Source: Streptomyces spectabilis (GTDB taxonomy: Bacteria > Actinomycetota > Actinomycetes > Streptomycetales > Streptomycetaceae). From it: 64,000 bases of DNA. Positions 27,296 through 36,799 of the stretch are shown piece by piece. Under the pieces are notes generated by a model, which saw only the letters and a list, made by a program, of their open reading frames with translations, searched no databases and was not told the origin of the DNA. Numbering within the stretch: position 1 is the stretch's first letter; each line of letters starts with the position of its first letter. The DNA lies in contig NZ_CP023690.1 in the NCBI RefSeq assembly GCF_008704795.1, positions 9,434,501 through 9,498,500 on the forward strand, in the 5' to 3' direction. Position numbers and translations under genes: made by a program.

Positions 27296-28038
27296 ACACC
27301 GCGACCGACCAGGTGACGGGACGCGTCCACTCCTGGGACCTCTCCACAGGCGTGGACGGCCCCGGCACCCGCTTCGTGCTCTTCGTCAGAGGCTGCCCGC
27401 TGCGCTGCCTCTACTGCGCCAATCCCGACACGTGGCACATGCGCGACGGCCGACCGGCCACCGTCGACGAGACGATGGCGGAGATCGACAGCTACCGGCC
27501 CTTCCTCACCGCCGCTGGCGGCGGAGTGACCCTCACCGGCGGCGAGCCCCTGCTCCAGCCCGCTTTCACCGCCTCCGTCCTGCGCCGCTGCAAGGAGGCG
27601 GGCCTGCACACCGCCCTGGACACCTCCGGCTTCCTCGGCGCCCGCGCCGACGACTCCCTGCTCGCCGACACCGACCTCGTCCTCCTGGACATCAAATCCT
27701 TCGACGCGGCGGTGTACCGTAAGCTGACCGGCGGCGAACTCGCCCCCACCCTCAGCTTCGCCACCCGCCTGAACCGGCTCGGCGTCCCGATGTGGATCCG
27801 CTACGTCCTGGTCCCCGGCTGGACCGACGACCCGGCCCGCGTCGACAGCCTCGGCGCCTTCCTGGCCGACCTGGACAACGTCGAGCGGGTGGACGTCCTG
27901 CCGTTCCACAAACTCGGGGCCCACAAGTACGACGCCCTCGGCCTTCCCTTCCCGCTGCGCGATACGCCAGGTCCGGGGCCCGAACTCGTCGAGGGGGTGC
28001 GGGAACAGTTCCGGAGACACGGGCTTCGGGCGTACTGA
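27292..28038 (+). CDS. pflA: Pyruvate formate-lyase activating enzyme (radical SAM)
   Basis: A 248-residue radical SAM activase installing the glycyl radical on PFL. CxxxCxxC is at Cys35, Cys39 and Cys42 ([16 protein letters not shown]). [13 protein letters not shown] (SAM GGE motif), VLLDIKSF and [11 protein letters not shown] are PflA hallmarks. There are no extra ferredoxin-type clusters, as expected for PFL-AE rather than glycyl-radical dehydratase activases. The GTG start overlaps the pflB stop (GTGA), so translation is coupled. Confidence 0.97.
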   Translation: MNTATDQVTGRVHSWDLSTGVDGPGTRFVLFVRGCPLRCLYCANPDTWHMRDGRPATVDETMAEIDSYRPFLTAAGGGVTLTGGEPLLQPAFTASVLRRCKEAGLHTALDTSGFLGARADDSLLADTDLVLLDIKSFDAAVYRKLTGGELAPTLSFATRLNRLGVPMWIRYVLVPGWTDDPARVDSLGAFLADLDNVERVDVLPFHKLGAHKYDALGLPFPLRDTPGPGPELVEGVREQFRRHGLRAY

Positions 28039-28111
28039 GGTGGCGCCGTGGATGACGCACTGCGTGCGGAACCGCCACCACGGGGGAAGGGGTGCTGTTC
28101 GGTCAGTGTTC

Positions 28112-28125
28112 GGGTCGATCGACCC
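28112..28125. promoter_or_regulatory. Perfect 14-bp palindrome upstream of the caspase-EACC1 pair
   Basis: GGGTCGATCGACCC is a perfect palindrome 120 bp upstream of the EACC1 gene. It differs from the GGNCC-N4-GGNCC box, so it may be bound by another regulator. Confidence 0.4.
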
Positions 28126-28244
28126 ATAGTCCGGTCACGCGTTGAGGCGTCACACTCTTTCTGTGCGAGCGCGAGGAGTCGAAGAAGTGGAGGACGAGAG
28201 GGCTGAGGCATGAGGACGAGCCGCGCCCTCTCCTGGAGGGGGAA

Positions 28245-28655
28245 ATGAGCCGTAGAGACATCTGCGTTGTGATCCGGACCGGTGTGGATTCCGACGAGCA
28301 GGAACGCGTGCGTGGAACACAGCAATTGCGCAGGCTCCTGTTGCAGAGTGGCGTGGAGGGCGCCCGGTTGCTGCGGAACGGCGAGACGTCCGACGGCGCC
28401 AAGGCCGGGGACGCCGTCGTCGTGGGCGCACTGATCGTCAGCTTGGCACCAGCCGTCTTGACCTCTGTGGTGGCGATGATCCAGAGCTGGTCCGCGCGTG
28501 CGGCAGGGCGGACTGTGGAGATCGTGGAGGACGGCCGCTCTCTGCTGGTCTCGGGTCTGTCCGAAGAGCAACAGCGTGAACTGATCGCGGATTTCCGCCG
28601 CAGGTGGTCCGCCGCCGCAGACGAGGAGACATCCGATGGGCGTGCCCCAACGTGA
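28245..28655 (+). CDS. Effector-associated constant component 1 (EACC1)-like protein
   Basis: 136 residues. The N-terminal half is a small alpha/beta segment. A hydrophobic segment (GDAVVVGALIVSLAPAVLTS) precedes QSWSARAAGRTVEIV and a C-terminal SEEQQRELIADFRRRW. This layout (KxGD, hydrophobic helix, LxSWxxR, R-x-V-x-I, EEQ) is the EACC1 signature described for NTP-dependent conflict systems of multicellular bacteria. The ATG has GGAGGGGGAA. It overlaps the caspase gene by 20 bp, so the two act together, possibly as anchor and effector (inference). Confidence 0.8.
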   Translation: MSRRDICVVIRTGVDSDEQERVRGTQQLRRLLLQSGVEGARLLRNGETSDGAKAGDAVVVGALIVSLAPAVLTSVVAMIQSWSARAAGRTVEIVEDGRSLLVSGLSEEQQRELIADFRRRWSAAADEETSDGRAPT

Positions 28656-30246
28656 CGCCCTGCTGGTCGCGACGTCGTCGTACCACGACCCGCAGCTGCG
28701 TGAACTCAGAGCACCGGACCAGGACGTCCGTGCGCTCGCTGAGGTCCTGACGGCGCCCCACATCGGGAACTACTCGGTGCACACCGTCCGCAACGAGTCA
28801 GCACACGTGATCCGGCGACGGCTGCAAGAATTCCTCGTACGACGCCGGACTGACGACCAGCTTTTCATCTACTTCTCCTGTCACGGCATCAAGGACGACG
28901 ACGGCTGTCTGTACTTCGCGGGAGTCGACACTGATCACGATCCCGAGCTGCTGGAGTCCAGCGCCGTTCCAGCGGCGTTCCTGAGCGCCGAACTGCAACG
29001 CTGTGCTGCCAGGAGCATCGTCGTCCTGCTTGACTGCTGTTACAGCGGTGCCTTTACCCCGAGTACCAAGGCGGACCGATCCGTCAATCTCCGGGAGAGA
29101 TTCGAGGGGACGGGAATTGCGGTCATCACCGCGACCAACGCGCTCCAATTCGCCTGGGAGGACAGCCGCATCACCGAGCTGGACCGCGGTAGTCTCTCCA
29201 CCTTCACAGCAGCCGTCGTCGACGGGTTGCGCACCGGTCAGGCCGACGTCGATGGGGACGGCGTCGTATCTGTCGACGACCTCTATCTCCACGTGCGGGA
29301 CCGCATTCTGGCCGACGGGGGTCGGCAGACGCCGAGGCGCTGGTTGCTGGGGTGCGATGGTCGACTAGCGGTTGCTCGGGTACCCAGCGAGGACCTGCCA
29401 CTGCCGACCGCACCGGCCCATCGTCGGACCGGCCCACTCGCACATGACGTACGCACCAAGACCACCGTCGTACCACCCAGGCCTTCCTCGCCGCCCCCAC
29501 TCCCTCGCGCGGAAGCCCCCTCTCACCGGGCGTACTCTCCGGACCCGCATCGCGGAATGCCAGTGATGCACGATCCGCCCCGATTCTGGCCGGCCGACTC
29601 GGGGGAGCAGCCGCTCCAGGTCTTCGCTGCATACTTGCGAGCAGTGTTCCCCTACACGCGACGCACGCCGGAGCAGTTCGAGCGAGCCCACGGCTATTCC
29701 GGAGGGGAGGTGACTCGATTCCTCGGCGGCCAAGTGGTACCGACCCCCACCTTCATTTCGGACCTGATCCAGGAACTGCACATGGGTGGAATCCTGGCCC
29801 CTGAGACCGAAGGCCAGATGTGTGCGGGATACGAGGGGTTGCTCGACTACGCGATACAGCGCCCACATGCTCTGGCCGTCTACCGAAACTATTGGGACGA
29901 CTTCTCGGCGGAACAGCAACGGCGTCTCGCCATGAATGAGCACAGCCTCTTGGAGCGGGACATCGAGTGGTGCGAGCGTGAAGTGGACAGGGCGTGGGCG
30001 TCGAGCGACTTCGCCCGTACTGAGCAGTTGCAGGGCCAGATCCGGCGGATGCGGTCCAGGCGAGCGGCACTCTCTCGCGGAGCCGCTCCCGTGCGTCCGT
30101 CACGGGACTTGCGTCCCGAAGACGGGCACGAACTGCCAGGAAGGGGCGACAGCCGCCCGCGGGGCCCGGTCGTCGTCCTGTACGCGGCTCTCACTCTCCT
30201 GCTGTTCATCCTCGGGGCCTTCCTCGTCACAGTGAGCCTCCAGTGA
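28636..30246 (+). CDS. Caspase-like protease with HTH-like and C-terminal membrane segments
   Basis: 536 residues. Residues 5-250 are a caspase/metacaspase (peptidase C14) domain: His83 in FIYFSCHGIKD and Cys135 in VLLDCCYSGAF are the catalytic dyad. After a Pro-rich linker (~260-310), a region around FAAYLRAVFPYTRRTPEQFE and GGEVTRFLGGQVVPTPTFIS looks like an XRE-type HTH as used in actinomycete signalling proteins. A charged helical, probably coiled-coil stretch follows (~390-480), and the protein ends with one membrane helix (VVVLYAALTLLLFILGAFLV). Family knowledge says such proteases are latent suicide or antiviral effectors; the trigger and substrate here are unknown. Confidence 0.85.
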   Translation: MGVPQRDALLVATSSYHDPQLRELRAPDQDVRALAEVLTAPHIGNYSVHTVRNESAHVIRRRLQEFLVRRRTDDQLFIYFSCHGIKDDDGCLYFAGVDTDHDPELLESSAVPAAFLSAELQRCAARSIVVLLDCCYSGAFTPSTKADRSVNLRERFEGTGIAVITATNALQFAWEDSRITELDRGSLSTFTAAVVDGLRTGQADVDGDGVVSVDDLYLHVRDRILADGGRQTPRRWLLGCDGRLAVARVPSEDLPLPTAPAHRRTGPLAHDVRTKTTVVPPRPSSPPPLPRAEAPSHRAYSPDPHRGMPVMHDPPRFWPADSGEQPLQVFAAYLRAVFPYTRRTPEQFERAHGYSGGEVTRFLGGQVVPTPTFISDLIQELHMGGILAPETEGQMCAGYEGLLDYAIQRPHALAVYRNYWDDFSAEQQRRLAMNEHSLLERDIEWCEREVDRAWASSDFARTEQLQGQIRRMRSRRAALSRGAAPVRPSRDLRPEDGHELPGRGDSRPRGPVVVLYAALTLLLFILGAFLVTVSLQ

Positions 30247-30328
30247 GGGGTGTGTGCCGCTCGAAGGCCGGTCAACGCGTGCGGCAGCCAGTCGTTGCCC
30301 TGGCCCCGCGCTCGTTCCCCCCCCGTGG

Positions 30329-30907
30329 TCATACGCCGCCGGGACCGCCGAACCGCTGAGGCGAGGCCACGGGGTAGGGCGCTTGCGATGCGCCGGCCCG
30401 TGTCATGCGCACCCCCGCGAAGAGGGCGACGAGTGAGCCGACGGAAGTGAGGACGAGACCGGCGCCGGGCTCGGGGTCCATCCACGAGGCCGTGAAGCTC
30501 CTGGCCGATCCCAGAGCCATGCAGGCCGAGGAGTTGATCAGGAACGACAGGACGATCGTGGCTGTGCCGCGCCTGAAGCTGTCCTGCTTCCTCGCCAATC
30601 CGACGAAGCCGATGATGATGAGGAGCACCGCCCATATCCGGCACGATGTCCGGTACTCGTCGTTGCTGAACGGCACATCGATGCCCGCCACGGTGAAGAA
30701 GCTCAGCTGCGAACCGATCAGAACTGTCACTCCGGCCGCCAGGACGAGGAATGATGCCGCGGGCGACCGGGCCGGGCGTTCCGGTTCGTTGACCCAGAGA
30801 GGCCAGCCGGGCGGCGGAGGCGGCCAACTGGGGTTCGGCCGCCAGCCGGGTGGCGGTATCCAGCCGTCCGGCGGAGGGGGCCAACCCGGCGGTGGGTTCA
30901 GACGCAT
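30329..30907 (-). CDS. Proline-tryptophan-rich N-terminus membrane protein
   Basis: About 192 residues. The first 45 are PPGW repeats (PPPGWPPPPDGWIPPPGW and similar), like DUF2510-type actinomycete proteins. Four membrane helices follow (ASFLVLAAGVTVLIGSQLSF, IWAVLLIIIGFVGLA, ATIVLSFLINSSACMALG, and LVLTSVGSLVALFAGV). The start at 30907 has GGGAGGCATC; an ATG 12 bp upstream is in frame. The gene is convergent with the caspase gene. Function unknown. Confidence 0.75.
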   Translation of the reverse strand: MRLNPPPGWPPPPDGWIPPPGWRPNPSWPPPPPGWPLWVNEPERPARSPAASFLVLAAGVTVLIGSQLSFFTVAGIDVPFSNDEYRTSCRIWAVLLIIIGFVGLARKQDSFRRGTATIVLSFLINSSACMALGSARSFTASWMDPEPGAGLVLTSVGSLVALFAGVRMTRAGASQAPYPVASPQRFGGPGGV

Positions 30908-30932
30908 GATGCCTCCCATGAGCGAGTGCAGG

Positions 30933-30965
30933 GAGCCCGGGACTCCCTTTCACGGAGCCGGGCTC
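30933..30965 (-). terminator. Hairpin after adhE
   Basis: GAGCCCGG pairs with CCGGGCTC across a 17-nt loop, just past the adhE stop on its strand. Confidence 0.5.
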
Positions 30966-30970
30966 GGTTC

Positions 30971-33631
30971 CTATGAGGTCGGCCCGATGCTGGTGCCGTA
31001 GTACGCCGCCCGCATGATCTCCGTCATGTCGTCGAGCATCGGCATCCGCGGGTTCGCGGGCGCGCATTGGTCCTCGTAGGCGTTGAGGGCCTGTTGGGGC
31101 AGGGCGTTGAGGAAAGCGGTCTCGTCGACGCCGAGGGACTGGAAGGACGGCTCGATGCCGATGGCGTCGCGCAGTCGCTCCACGGCGTGGGCGAGTGACT
31201 CCACGCCTTCCTGAGGCGTGGTGGCGGGCAGGCCGACGGTGCGGGCGATGTCCTGGAAGCGTTGGGGGGCGCGGTAGTGCTCGTACTTGGGCCAGCCGGT
31301 GAGCTTCGCGGGGACGGTGCCGTTGTAGCGGATGACGTGCGGCAGCAGCACGGCGTTGGTGCGGCCGTGCGCGATGTGGAAGGTGGCGCCCAGGGTGTGT
31401 GACATGGCGTGGACGATGCCGAGGAAGGCGTTGCCGAAGGCCATGCCCGCGATGGTGCCCGCGTTGTGCATCTTCTCGCGTGCCTCCGGCTGCCGGGCGC
31501 GGTCGTTCACGGCCGCCTCGATGTGGTCGAAGACCATGCGGATCGCGTGCAGGGCCAGGCCGTCGGTGAAGTCGTTGGCGTACACGGACACGTACGCCTC
31601 GATGGCGTGGGTGAGCGCGTCGAAGCCGCTGTCGGCTGCCAGGGCGGGTGGCAGGTCCGTGGTGAGCTGTGGGTCGATGATGGCCACGCTGGGGGTGAGC
31701 GCGTAGTCGGCCAGGGGGTACTTCTTGCCGGTGGCGGGGTCGGAGATGACCGCGAAGGGGGTGACCTCGGCGCCGGTGCCGGACGTCGTGGGTACGCACA
31801 CCAGACGGGCGCGGGAACCGAGCACGGGGAAGCGGAAGGCCCGCTTGCGGATGTCGAAGAACTTGTGCCGCATGTCGGCGAAGTCGACGTCCGGCTGCTC
31901 GTACAGGAGCCACATCACTTTCGCCGCGTCCATGGGGGAGCCGCCGCCGAGCGCGATGATGGTGTCCGGGCGGAAGTCCCGCATGAGGCGGGCGCCGCGC
32001 TGAACGGCGTCGATGCTCGGCTCGGGTTCGACGTTGTCGATGACCTGGACGGTGACGGTTTGCCGACGGCCGCGCAGGACGTGCCTGATCCGGTCGACGA
32101 AGCCGAGGCGGGTCATGGTCGCGTCGGTGACGACGGTGACACGGTGCACGTCCGGCATGTCGGCGAGGTAGCGGATGGCCTGCGGTTCGAAGTAGATCTT
32201 CGGCGGCACCTTGAACCACTGGAGGTTGTTGCGGCGCGTGGTCAGGCGCTTGACGTTCAGGAGCTGGGCGGCGGAGACGTTGTCGGACACCGACGTGCTT
32301 CCCCACGAGCCGCAGCCGAGGGTGAGCGAGGGCAGCAGGCTGTTGTAGACGCCGCCGATGGCGCCCTGCGAGGACGGGGCGTTGACGATGATCCGTACGG
32401 CCCGCAGGCGCCTGCCGTACGCCTCCGCGAGGTCCGGGTCCTCGGCGTGGATGACGGCGCTGTGGCCCTGTCCGTGGAAGGCGACCATGGCGGCGGCCAG
32501 GTCGAAGCCCTCGTGCTCGGATCCGGCCCTCAGGACGGTGAGCACCGGGCAGAGCTTCTCCCGGGTCAGCGGTTCCGCCGGGCCGACCCCGTCGGCCTCC
32601 ACCAGGATGAGCGAGGTGCCGGCGGGCACGCTGAAGCCCGCCTGTTCGGCGATCCACACCGGGTTCTGGCCCACGGCCGCCGGATTGACCTTGGGGGAAC
32701 AGCCCGAGCCTTCGGCCCCTGCGGGGAAGAGGAACGCCTCCAGCTTCGCCTTCTCTTCCGCGGTGGCCAGATGGGCGTGCAGCGTGCGGAACTCGGACAG
32801 GGCCGCGTCGTAGATCGCGTCGTCCAGGATGACGGCCTGCTCGGAGGCGCAGATCATGCCGTTGTCGAACGCCTTGGACAGCACCAGGTCGTTGACCGCC
32901 CGGCGCAGCAGCGCGGTCTTGTGGACGTAGGCGGGTACGTTGCCCGCGCCCACGCCCAGGGCGGGCTTGCCTGCCGAATAGGCGGCCTTGACCATGGCGT
33001 TGCCGCCGGTGGCCAGGATGAGCGCGACACCGGGGTGGCGCATCAGCGCGCCGGTCGTCTCGACGGAGGGGGCTTCGATCCACTGGACGCAGTGCTCCGG
33101 TGCCCCCGCCGTGACGGCCGCGTCTCGTACGATTCGTGCCGCCTCGGCGCTGCAGCGCTGGGCGGCGGGGTGGAAGGCGAAGACGACGGGGTTGCGGGTC
33201 TTGAGGGCGAGGAGCGCCTTGAAGATCGTGGTGGAGGTGGGGTTGGTGACGGGGGTGATCGCACACACCACACCGACCGGTTCCGCGATCTCGACCATGC
33301 CCTCGGTGTCGTCACGGGCGATGACACCGACCGTCTTCATCGGGCCCATGCTGTGTGTGACGTGCTCGCAGGCGAACATGTTCTTGACGGCCTTGTCCTC
33401 GAAGACCCCTCGCCCGGTCTCCTCGACCGCGAGGCGCGCCAGCGCGGTGTGCTGGTCCAGGGCGGCGACCGAGGCCTTGTTCACGATGTGGTCGACCTGC
33501 TCCTGGGTGAGGTCCTCGTACGCGGCGAGTGCGGTGAGCCCGGCCGAGACCAGGCGGTCCACAGCGACGGTGGCGCCCGGCGCTGGGTCTGCCGGGGAAG
33601 CGGTCCGGGAGCGGTCTTCGTTGCGGGTCAT
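30971..33631 (-). CDS. adhE: Bifunctional acetaldehyde-CoA/alcohol dehydrogenase
   Basis: 886 residues. The N-terminal CoA-acylating aldehyde dehydrogenase (~30-440) has ITPVTNPTSTTIFKALLALK and the catalytic Cys in FDNGMICASEQAVI. The C-terminal iron-dependent alcohol dehydrogenase (~460-880) has ALGGGSPMDAAKVMW, VPTTSGTGAEVTPFAVI and the metal-binding His region GNAFLGIVHAMSHTLGATFH. Length is normal for AdhE. It reduces acetyl-CoA to ethanol with two NADH, balancing PFL. The start at 33631 (MTRNEDRS) is chosen over 33844, whose extension is Pro/Gly noise; GGAGG lies 10 bp upstream. AdhE normally forms spirosome filaments. Confidence 0.96.
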   Translation of the reverse strand: MTRNEDRSRTASPADPAPGATVAVDRLVSAGLTALAAYEDLTQEQVDHIVNKASVAALDQHTALARLAVEETGRGVFEDKAVKNMFACEHVTHSMGPMKTVGVIARDDTEGMVEIAEPVGVVCAITPVTNPTSTTIFKALLALKTRNPVVFAFHPAAQRCSAEAARIVRDAAVTAGAPEHCVQWIEAPSVETTGALMRHPGVALILATGGNAMVKAAYSAGKPALGVGAGNVPAYVHKTALLRRAVNDLVLSKAFDNGMICASEQAVILDDAIYDAALSEFRTLHAHLATAEEKAKLEAFLFPAGAEGSGCSPKVNPAAVGQNPVWIAEQAGFSVPAGTSLILVEADGVGPAEPLTREKLCPVLTVLRAGSEHEGFDLAAAMVAFHGQGHSAVIHAEDPDLAEAYGRRLRAVRIIVNAPSSQGAIGGVYNSLLPSLTLGCGSWGSTSVSDNVSAAQLLNVKRLTTRRNNLQWFKVPPKIYFEPQAIRYLADMPDVHRVTVVTDATMTRLGFVDRIRHVLRGRRQTVTVQVIDNVEPEPSIDAVQRGARLMRDFRPDTIIALGGGSPMDAAKVMWLLYEQPDVDFADMRHKFFDIRKRAFRFPVLGSRARLVCVPTTSGTGAEVTPFAVISDPATGKKYPLADYALTPSVAIIDPQLTTDLPPALAADSGFDALTHAIEAYVSVYANDFTDGLALHAIRMVFDHIEAAVNDRARQPEAREKMHNAGTIAGMAFGNAFLGIVHAMSHTLGATFHIAHGRTNAVLLPHVIRYNGTVPAKLTGWPKYEHYRAPQRFQDIARTVGLPATTPQEGVESLAHAVERLRDAIGIEPSFQSLGVDETAFLNALPQQALNAYEDQCAPANPRMPMLDDMTEIMRAAYYGTSIGPTS

Positions 33632-33692
33632 GGAAGGTCTGCCTCCGTCGTCGTGAGCCGGCACCGCGGTGCGGGCGTGAGCGGCGTGGAAG

Positions 33693-33706
33693 GGACCTGG
33701 CGGACC
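33693..33706. promoter_or_regulatory. Candidate OsdR-type box upstream of adhE
   Basis: GGACC-TGGC-GGACC inside the longer GGGACC-TGGC-GGACCC, 62 bp upstream of the adhE start, in the 230-bp gap to ppdK. Confidence 0.55.
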
Positions 33707-33862
33707 CGGGCCCCTCCTCAGCACAGTGGCGCGCCCCCGGGAAGGAGCCGAGGGCCTCTTCGGGCTACGGGTGGAGGCTGACGGTCCCGGATCCGCTGGG
33801 CCGAACGGTCCGCCCGGGACCCCGGGCCCGTCGCCGCCGGACACGGGAGGGCTGCCGCGCTG

Positions 33863-36547
33863 TCACCTGGTGTCGCTCGTGTCCGTACCGGAGAGCGCCG
33901 CCCGGCCTGCTTCGAGGCGGGCCACCGGCACGCGGAACGGGGAGCAGGACACGTAGTCGAGGCCCGCCGCGTGGAAGAAGGCGATCGACTCCGGGTCGCC
34001 GCCGTGCTCGCCGCAGACCCCGATCTTCAACTCGGCCCTGGCGGCCCGGCCCTCGGCGACGGCGATCTCGACCAGTCGGCCGACGCCCTCGCGGTCGATC
34101 GTCTCGAAGGGGGAGACCTTGAAGATGCCCTTGTCGAGGTAGGCGGAGAAGAAGGCGGCCTCGACGTCGTCGCGGGAGAAGCCCCAGGTGGTCTGGGTGA
34201 GGTCGTTCGTGCCGAAGGAGAAGAACTCCGCCTCGCGCGCGATGTCCCCGGCGGTGAGGGCCGCCCTCGGCAGCTCGATCATCGTGCCCACCGGGCACGC
34301 GACCGGGACGCCCGAGGCCGCCGAGACCTCGGCGAGCACCTGCTCCACCTCCTCGCGCACGAGACGCAGCTCCTCGACCGTGTCGATGAGCGGGACCATG
34401 ATCTCGGCACGCGGGTCCCCGCCCGCCCGTTTGCGCTCCACCACGGCTTCGGCGATGGCACGCACCTGCATGGCGACGAGACCCGGTGCCACCAGACCCA
34501 GGCGTACGCCGCGCAGGCCGAGCATGGGGTTCTCCTCGTGCATGCGGTTCACGGCGTCGAGCAGCTCGGCGTCGTGCTCGCTCGTCCCGTCACCGTGCGC
34601 CTCTGCGGCGGCGAGGCGCACGGCGAGTTCGGTGCGGTCGGGCAGGAACTCGTGCAGCGGCGGGTCGAGGAGACGGATGGTGACCGGCAGGCCGTCCATC
34701 GCCGCCAGAATCCCGACGAAGTCCTGTCGCTGCAGGGGCAGCAGGGCCTCCAGCGCCCGCTCGCGGTCCTCGCCCGTACGGGCCAGGATCATCGCCTCGA
34801 CCAGTTGCCGCCGGTCGCCGAGGAACATGTGCTCGGTGCGGCACAGACCGATGCCCTGTGCGCCGAAGCGCCGGGCCCGCGCGGCGTCCTCCGGCGTGTC
34901 GGCGTTCGCCCGCACCTCCATGCGCCGGACGGCGTCGGCGTGGCCCATGGCGCGGGCCACCGCGTCGACCAGTCCTGCGGAGCCCTCGCCCGTCTCGAAG
35001 TACCGCATGACCACGGAGTCGACCAGCGGGACCGCCCCGGCGTACACGGCACCCGTGGAGCCGTCGACGGAGATGACGGTGCCCTCCTCGACGGTGACAC
35101 CACTCGCGGTGAAGCGGCGCCCGTTCAGGTCCACGTCGAGTTGCTCGGCGCCGCACACGCAGACCTTGCCCATGCCGCGGGCGACGACGGCCGCGTGGCT
35201 GGTCTTGCCGCCTCGGCTGGTGACGACGGCCTGAGCGGCGACCATGCCCGGCAGGTCGTCAGGGGTTGTCTCCTGCCGTACCAGTACGACGCTCTCTCCC
35301 GCGGCGGCGCGGCGCACCGCTTCGGCGCAGTCGAACACCGCCGCGCCCACGGCGGCGCCGGGCGACGCCGGAAGGCCGTTCGCGAGCGCCACGCCGACCG
35401 CCGAGGCGTCGAACCGCGGGAACATCAGCCTGGCCAGGCCCTCGCCGCCGACGCGGGCCAGCGCCTCGTCAGGGGTGATGATCCCCTCGTCGGCCAGTGC
35501 GGCGGCGAGGGCGAACGCGGCCTCGGCGGTGCGCTTGCCGACCCGGGTCTGCAGCATCCACAGCGTGCCGCGCTCGATGGTGAACTCGATGTCGCACAGG
35601 TCCCGGTAGTGGGCCTCCAGCGTCGCCAGGTGCTCGCGCAGCCGCGCGTACGACGGCGGGTCCAGGCGCTGGAGCTCGGTCAGGGGCACGGTGTTGCGGA
35701 TGCCCGCGACGACGTCCTCGCCTTGGGCGTTGGACAGGTAGTCGCCGTACGGCCCGGGGCGGCCGGTCGCCGGGTCGCGGGTGAAGGCGACGCCGCTGCC
35801 GGAGTCGGGGCCGAGGTTGCCGAAGACCATGCGCTGGACGTTGATCGCGGTGCCCAGGTCGTCGGCGATGCGCTCGCGGCGGCGGTAGAGACGGGCCCGC
35901 TCGCTGTTCCAGGAGGCGAAGACGGCGAGGATCGACCGGCGCAGCTGCTCGGCCGGGTCCTGCGGGAAGGGCTCGCCGGTCCTCTCGCGGATCAGGACCT
36001 TGTAGGTCTCGACGAGCCGGGCGAGGTCGGCGGCGTCCAGGTGCAGGTCGTCTGGAGCGCCCCGGGACTCCTTCAGGCGGGACAGCGCGCCTTCGAACAC
36101 AGCGGAGTCGACGCCCATCACCGTGCTGCCGAACATCTGGATGAGACGCCGGTAGGAGTCGAAGGCGAAGCGCTCGCTGCCCGACGCCTTCGCCAGGCCC
36201 CGCACGGAGTCGTCGGTGAGGCCGATGTCGAGGATCGTCTCCATCATGCCGGGCATGGAGAAGCGTGCCCCGGACCGCACGGAGAGCAGCAGCGGATCGT
36301 CCGCCTGCCCGAGCCGCCGTCCGGATTCCCGCTCCAGGGCGGTCAGGTGCGCGGCGATCTCGTCGGCCAGGCCGTCCGGCTCCGCTCCGGTGCTGAGGTA
36401 GGCGCGGCAGGCCTCGGTGGTGACGGTGAAACCGAGCGGCACGGGAAGGCCGAGCCGGGTCATCTCGGCGAGGTTGGCACCCTTGCCGCCGAGCAGGCCG
36501 GCCATGTCGCGGCCGCCCTCGGTGAACGCGTACACGTACTGGTCCAT
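33863..36547 (-). CDS. ppdK: Pyruvate, phosphate dikinase
   Basis: 894 residues, the standard PPDK length, interconverting pyruvate + ATP + Pi and PEP + AMP + PPi. The N-terminal ATP-grasp domain begins GLLGGKGANLAEMTRLGLPV. The phospho-His domain carries GGKTSHAAVVARGMGKVCV. The C-terminal PEP/pyruvate barrel has GIGLCRTEHMFL, EIMVPLI and the catalytic-Cys signature IGVCGEHGGDP. The start at 36547 (MDQYVYAF) is the family start; the ribosome site is weak (GAAGGGAAAC). In this setting it could allow PPi-driven ATP gain from PEP, or PEP resynthesis (inference). Confidence 0.97.
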   Translation of the reverse strand: MDQYVYAFTEGGRDMAGLLGGKGANLAEMTRLGLPVPLGFTVTTEACRAYLSTGAEPDGLADEIAAHLTALERESGRRLGQADDPLLLSVRSGARFSMPGMMETILDIGLTDDSVRGLAKASGSERFAFDSYRRLIQMFGSTVMGVDSAVFEGALSRLKESRGAPDDLHLDAADLARLVETYKVLIRERTGEPFPQDPAEQLRRSILAVFASWNSERARLYRRRERIADDLGTAINVQRMVFGNLGPDSGSGVAFTRDPATGRPGPYGDYLSNAQGEDVVAGIRNTVPLTELQRLDPPSYARLREHLATLEAHYRDLCDIEFTIERGTLWMLQTRVGKRTAEAAFALAAALADEGIITPDEALARVGGEGLARLMFPRFDASAVGVALANGLPASPGAAVGAAVFDCAEAVRRAAAGESVVLVRQETTPDDLPGMVAAQAVVTSRGGKTSHAAVVARGMGKVCVCGAEQLDVDLNGRRFTASGVTVEEGTVISVDGSTGAVYAGAVPLVDSVVMRYFETGEGSAGLVDAVARAMGHADAVRRMEVRANADTPEDAARARRFGAQGIGLCRTEHMFLGDRRQLVEAMILARTGEDRERALEALLPLQRQDFVGILAAMDGLPVTIRLLDPPLHEFLPDRTELAVRLAAAEAHGDGTSEHDAELLDAVNRMHEENPMLGLRGVRLGLVAPGLVAMQVRAIAEAVVERKRAGGDPRAEIMVPLIDTVEELRLVREEVEQVLAEVSAASGVPVACPVGTMIELPRAALTAGDIAREAEFFSFGTNDLTQTTWGFSRDDVEAAFFSAYLDKGIFKVSPFETIDREGVGRLVEIAVAEGRAARAELKIGVCGEHGGDPESIAFFHAAGLDYVSCSPFRVPVARLEAGRAALSGTDTSDTR

Positions 36548-36749
36548 GGCGGTGTGTTTCCCTTCTGCCGGGGCGTACTGGGAGTGCCAACGGGGGTCGG
36601 CCGTGCGCGAAGGCGCGGAACGGCACCGCCCGGCCACGCCCCTCGTACGTCACGTGGTGTGATCCGCACGCTCGGTCCGTCCACACGGTGCCTTCTCATC
36701 CTTGAACGCGGCCCCCGCCCCGTGACAGGTACTGGACGTCCTCGGCGGT

Positions 36750-36763
36750 GGGCCGCTCGGCCC
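36750..36763. promoter_or_regulatory. Candidate OsdR-type box between ppdK and a small acidic ORF
   Basis: GGGCC-GCTC-GGCCC, 203 bp upstream of ppdK and 37 bp upstream of the small gene at 36800. Confidence 0.5.
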
Positions 36764-36799
36764 CGGCGGTGGGAGGATGGCGGGGGAGAGGAGGGGGAT

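Noticed and set aside
29889..33266. 1125-codon minus-strand frame overlapping the caspase gene and adhE
   Set aside because: Arg/Pro/His-rich shadow in the wrong frame of adhE; nothing recognisable.
31409..33781. Long plus-strand open frame opposite adhE
   Set aside because: It is Gly/Val/Arg-rich antisense shadow of a confident AdhE; no motif or independent ribosome site. High GC makes such shadows common.
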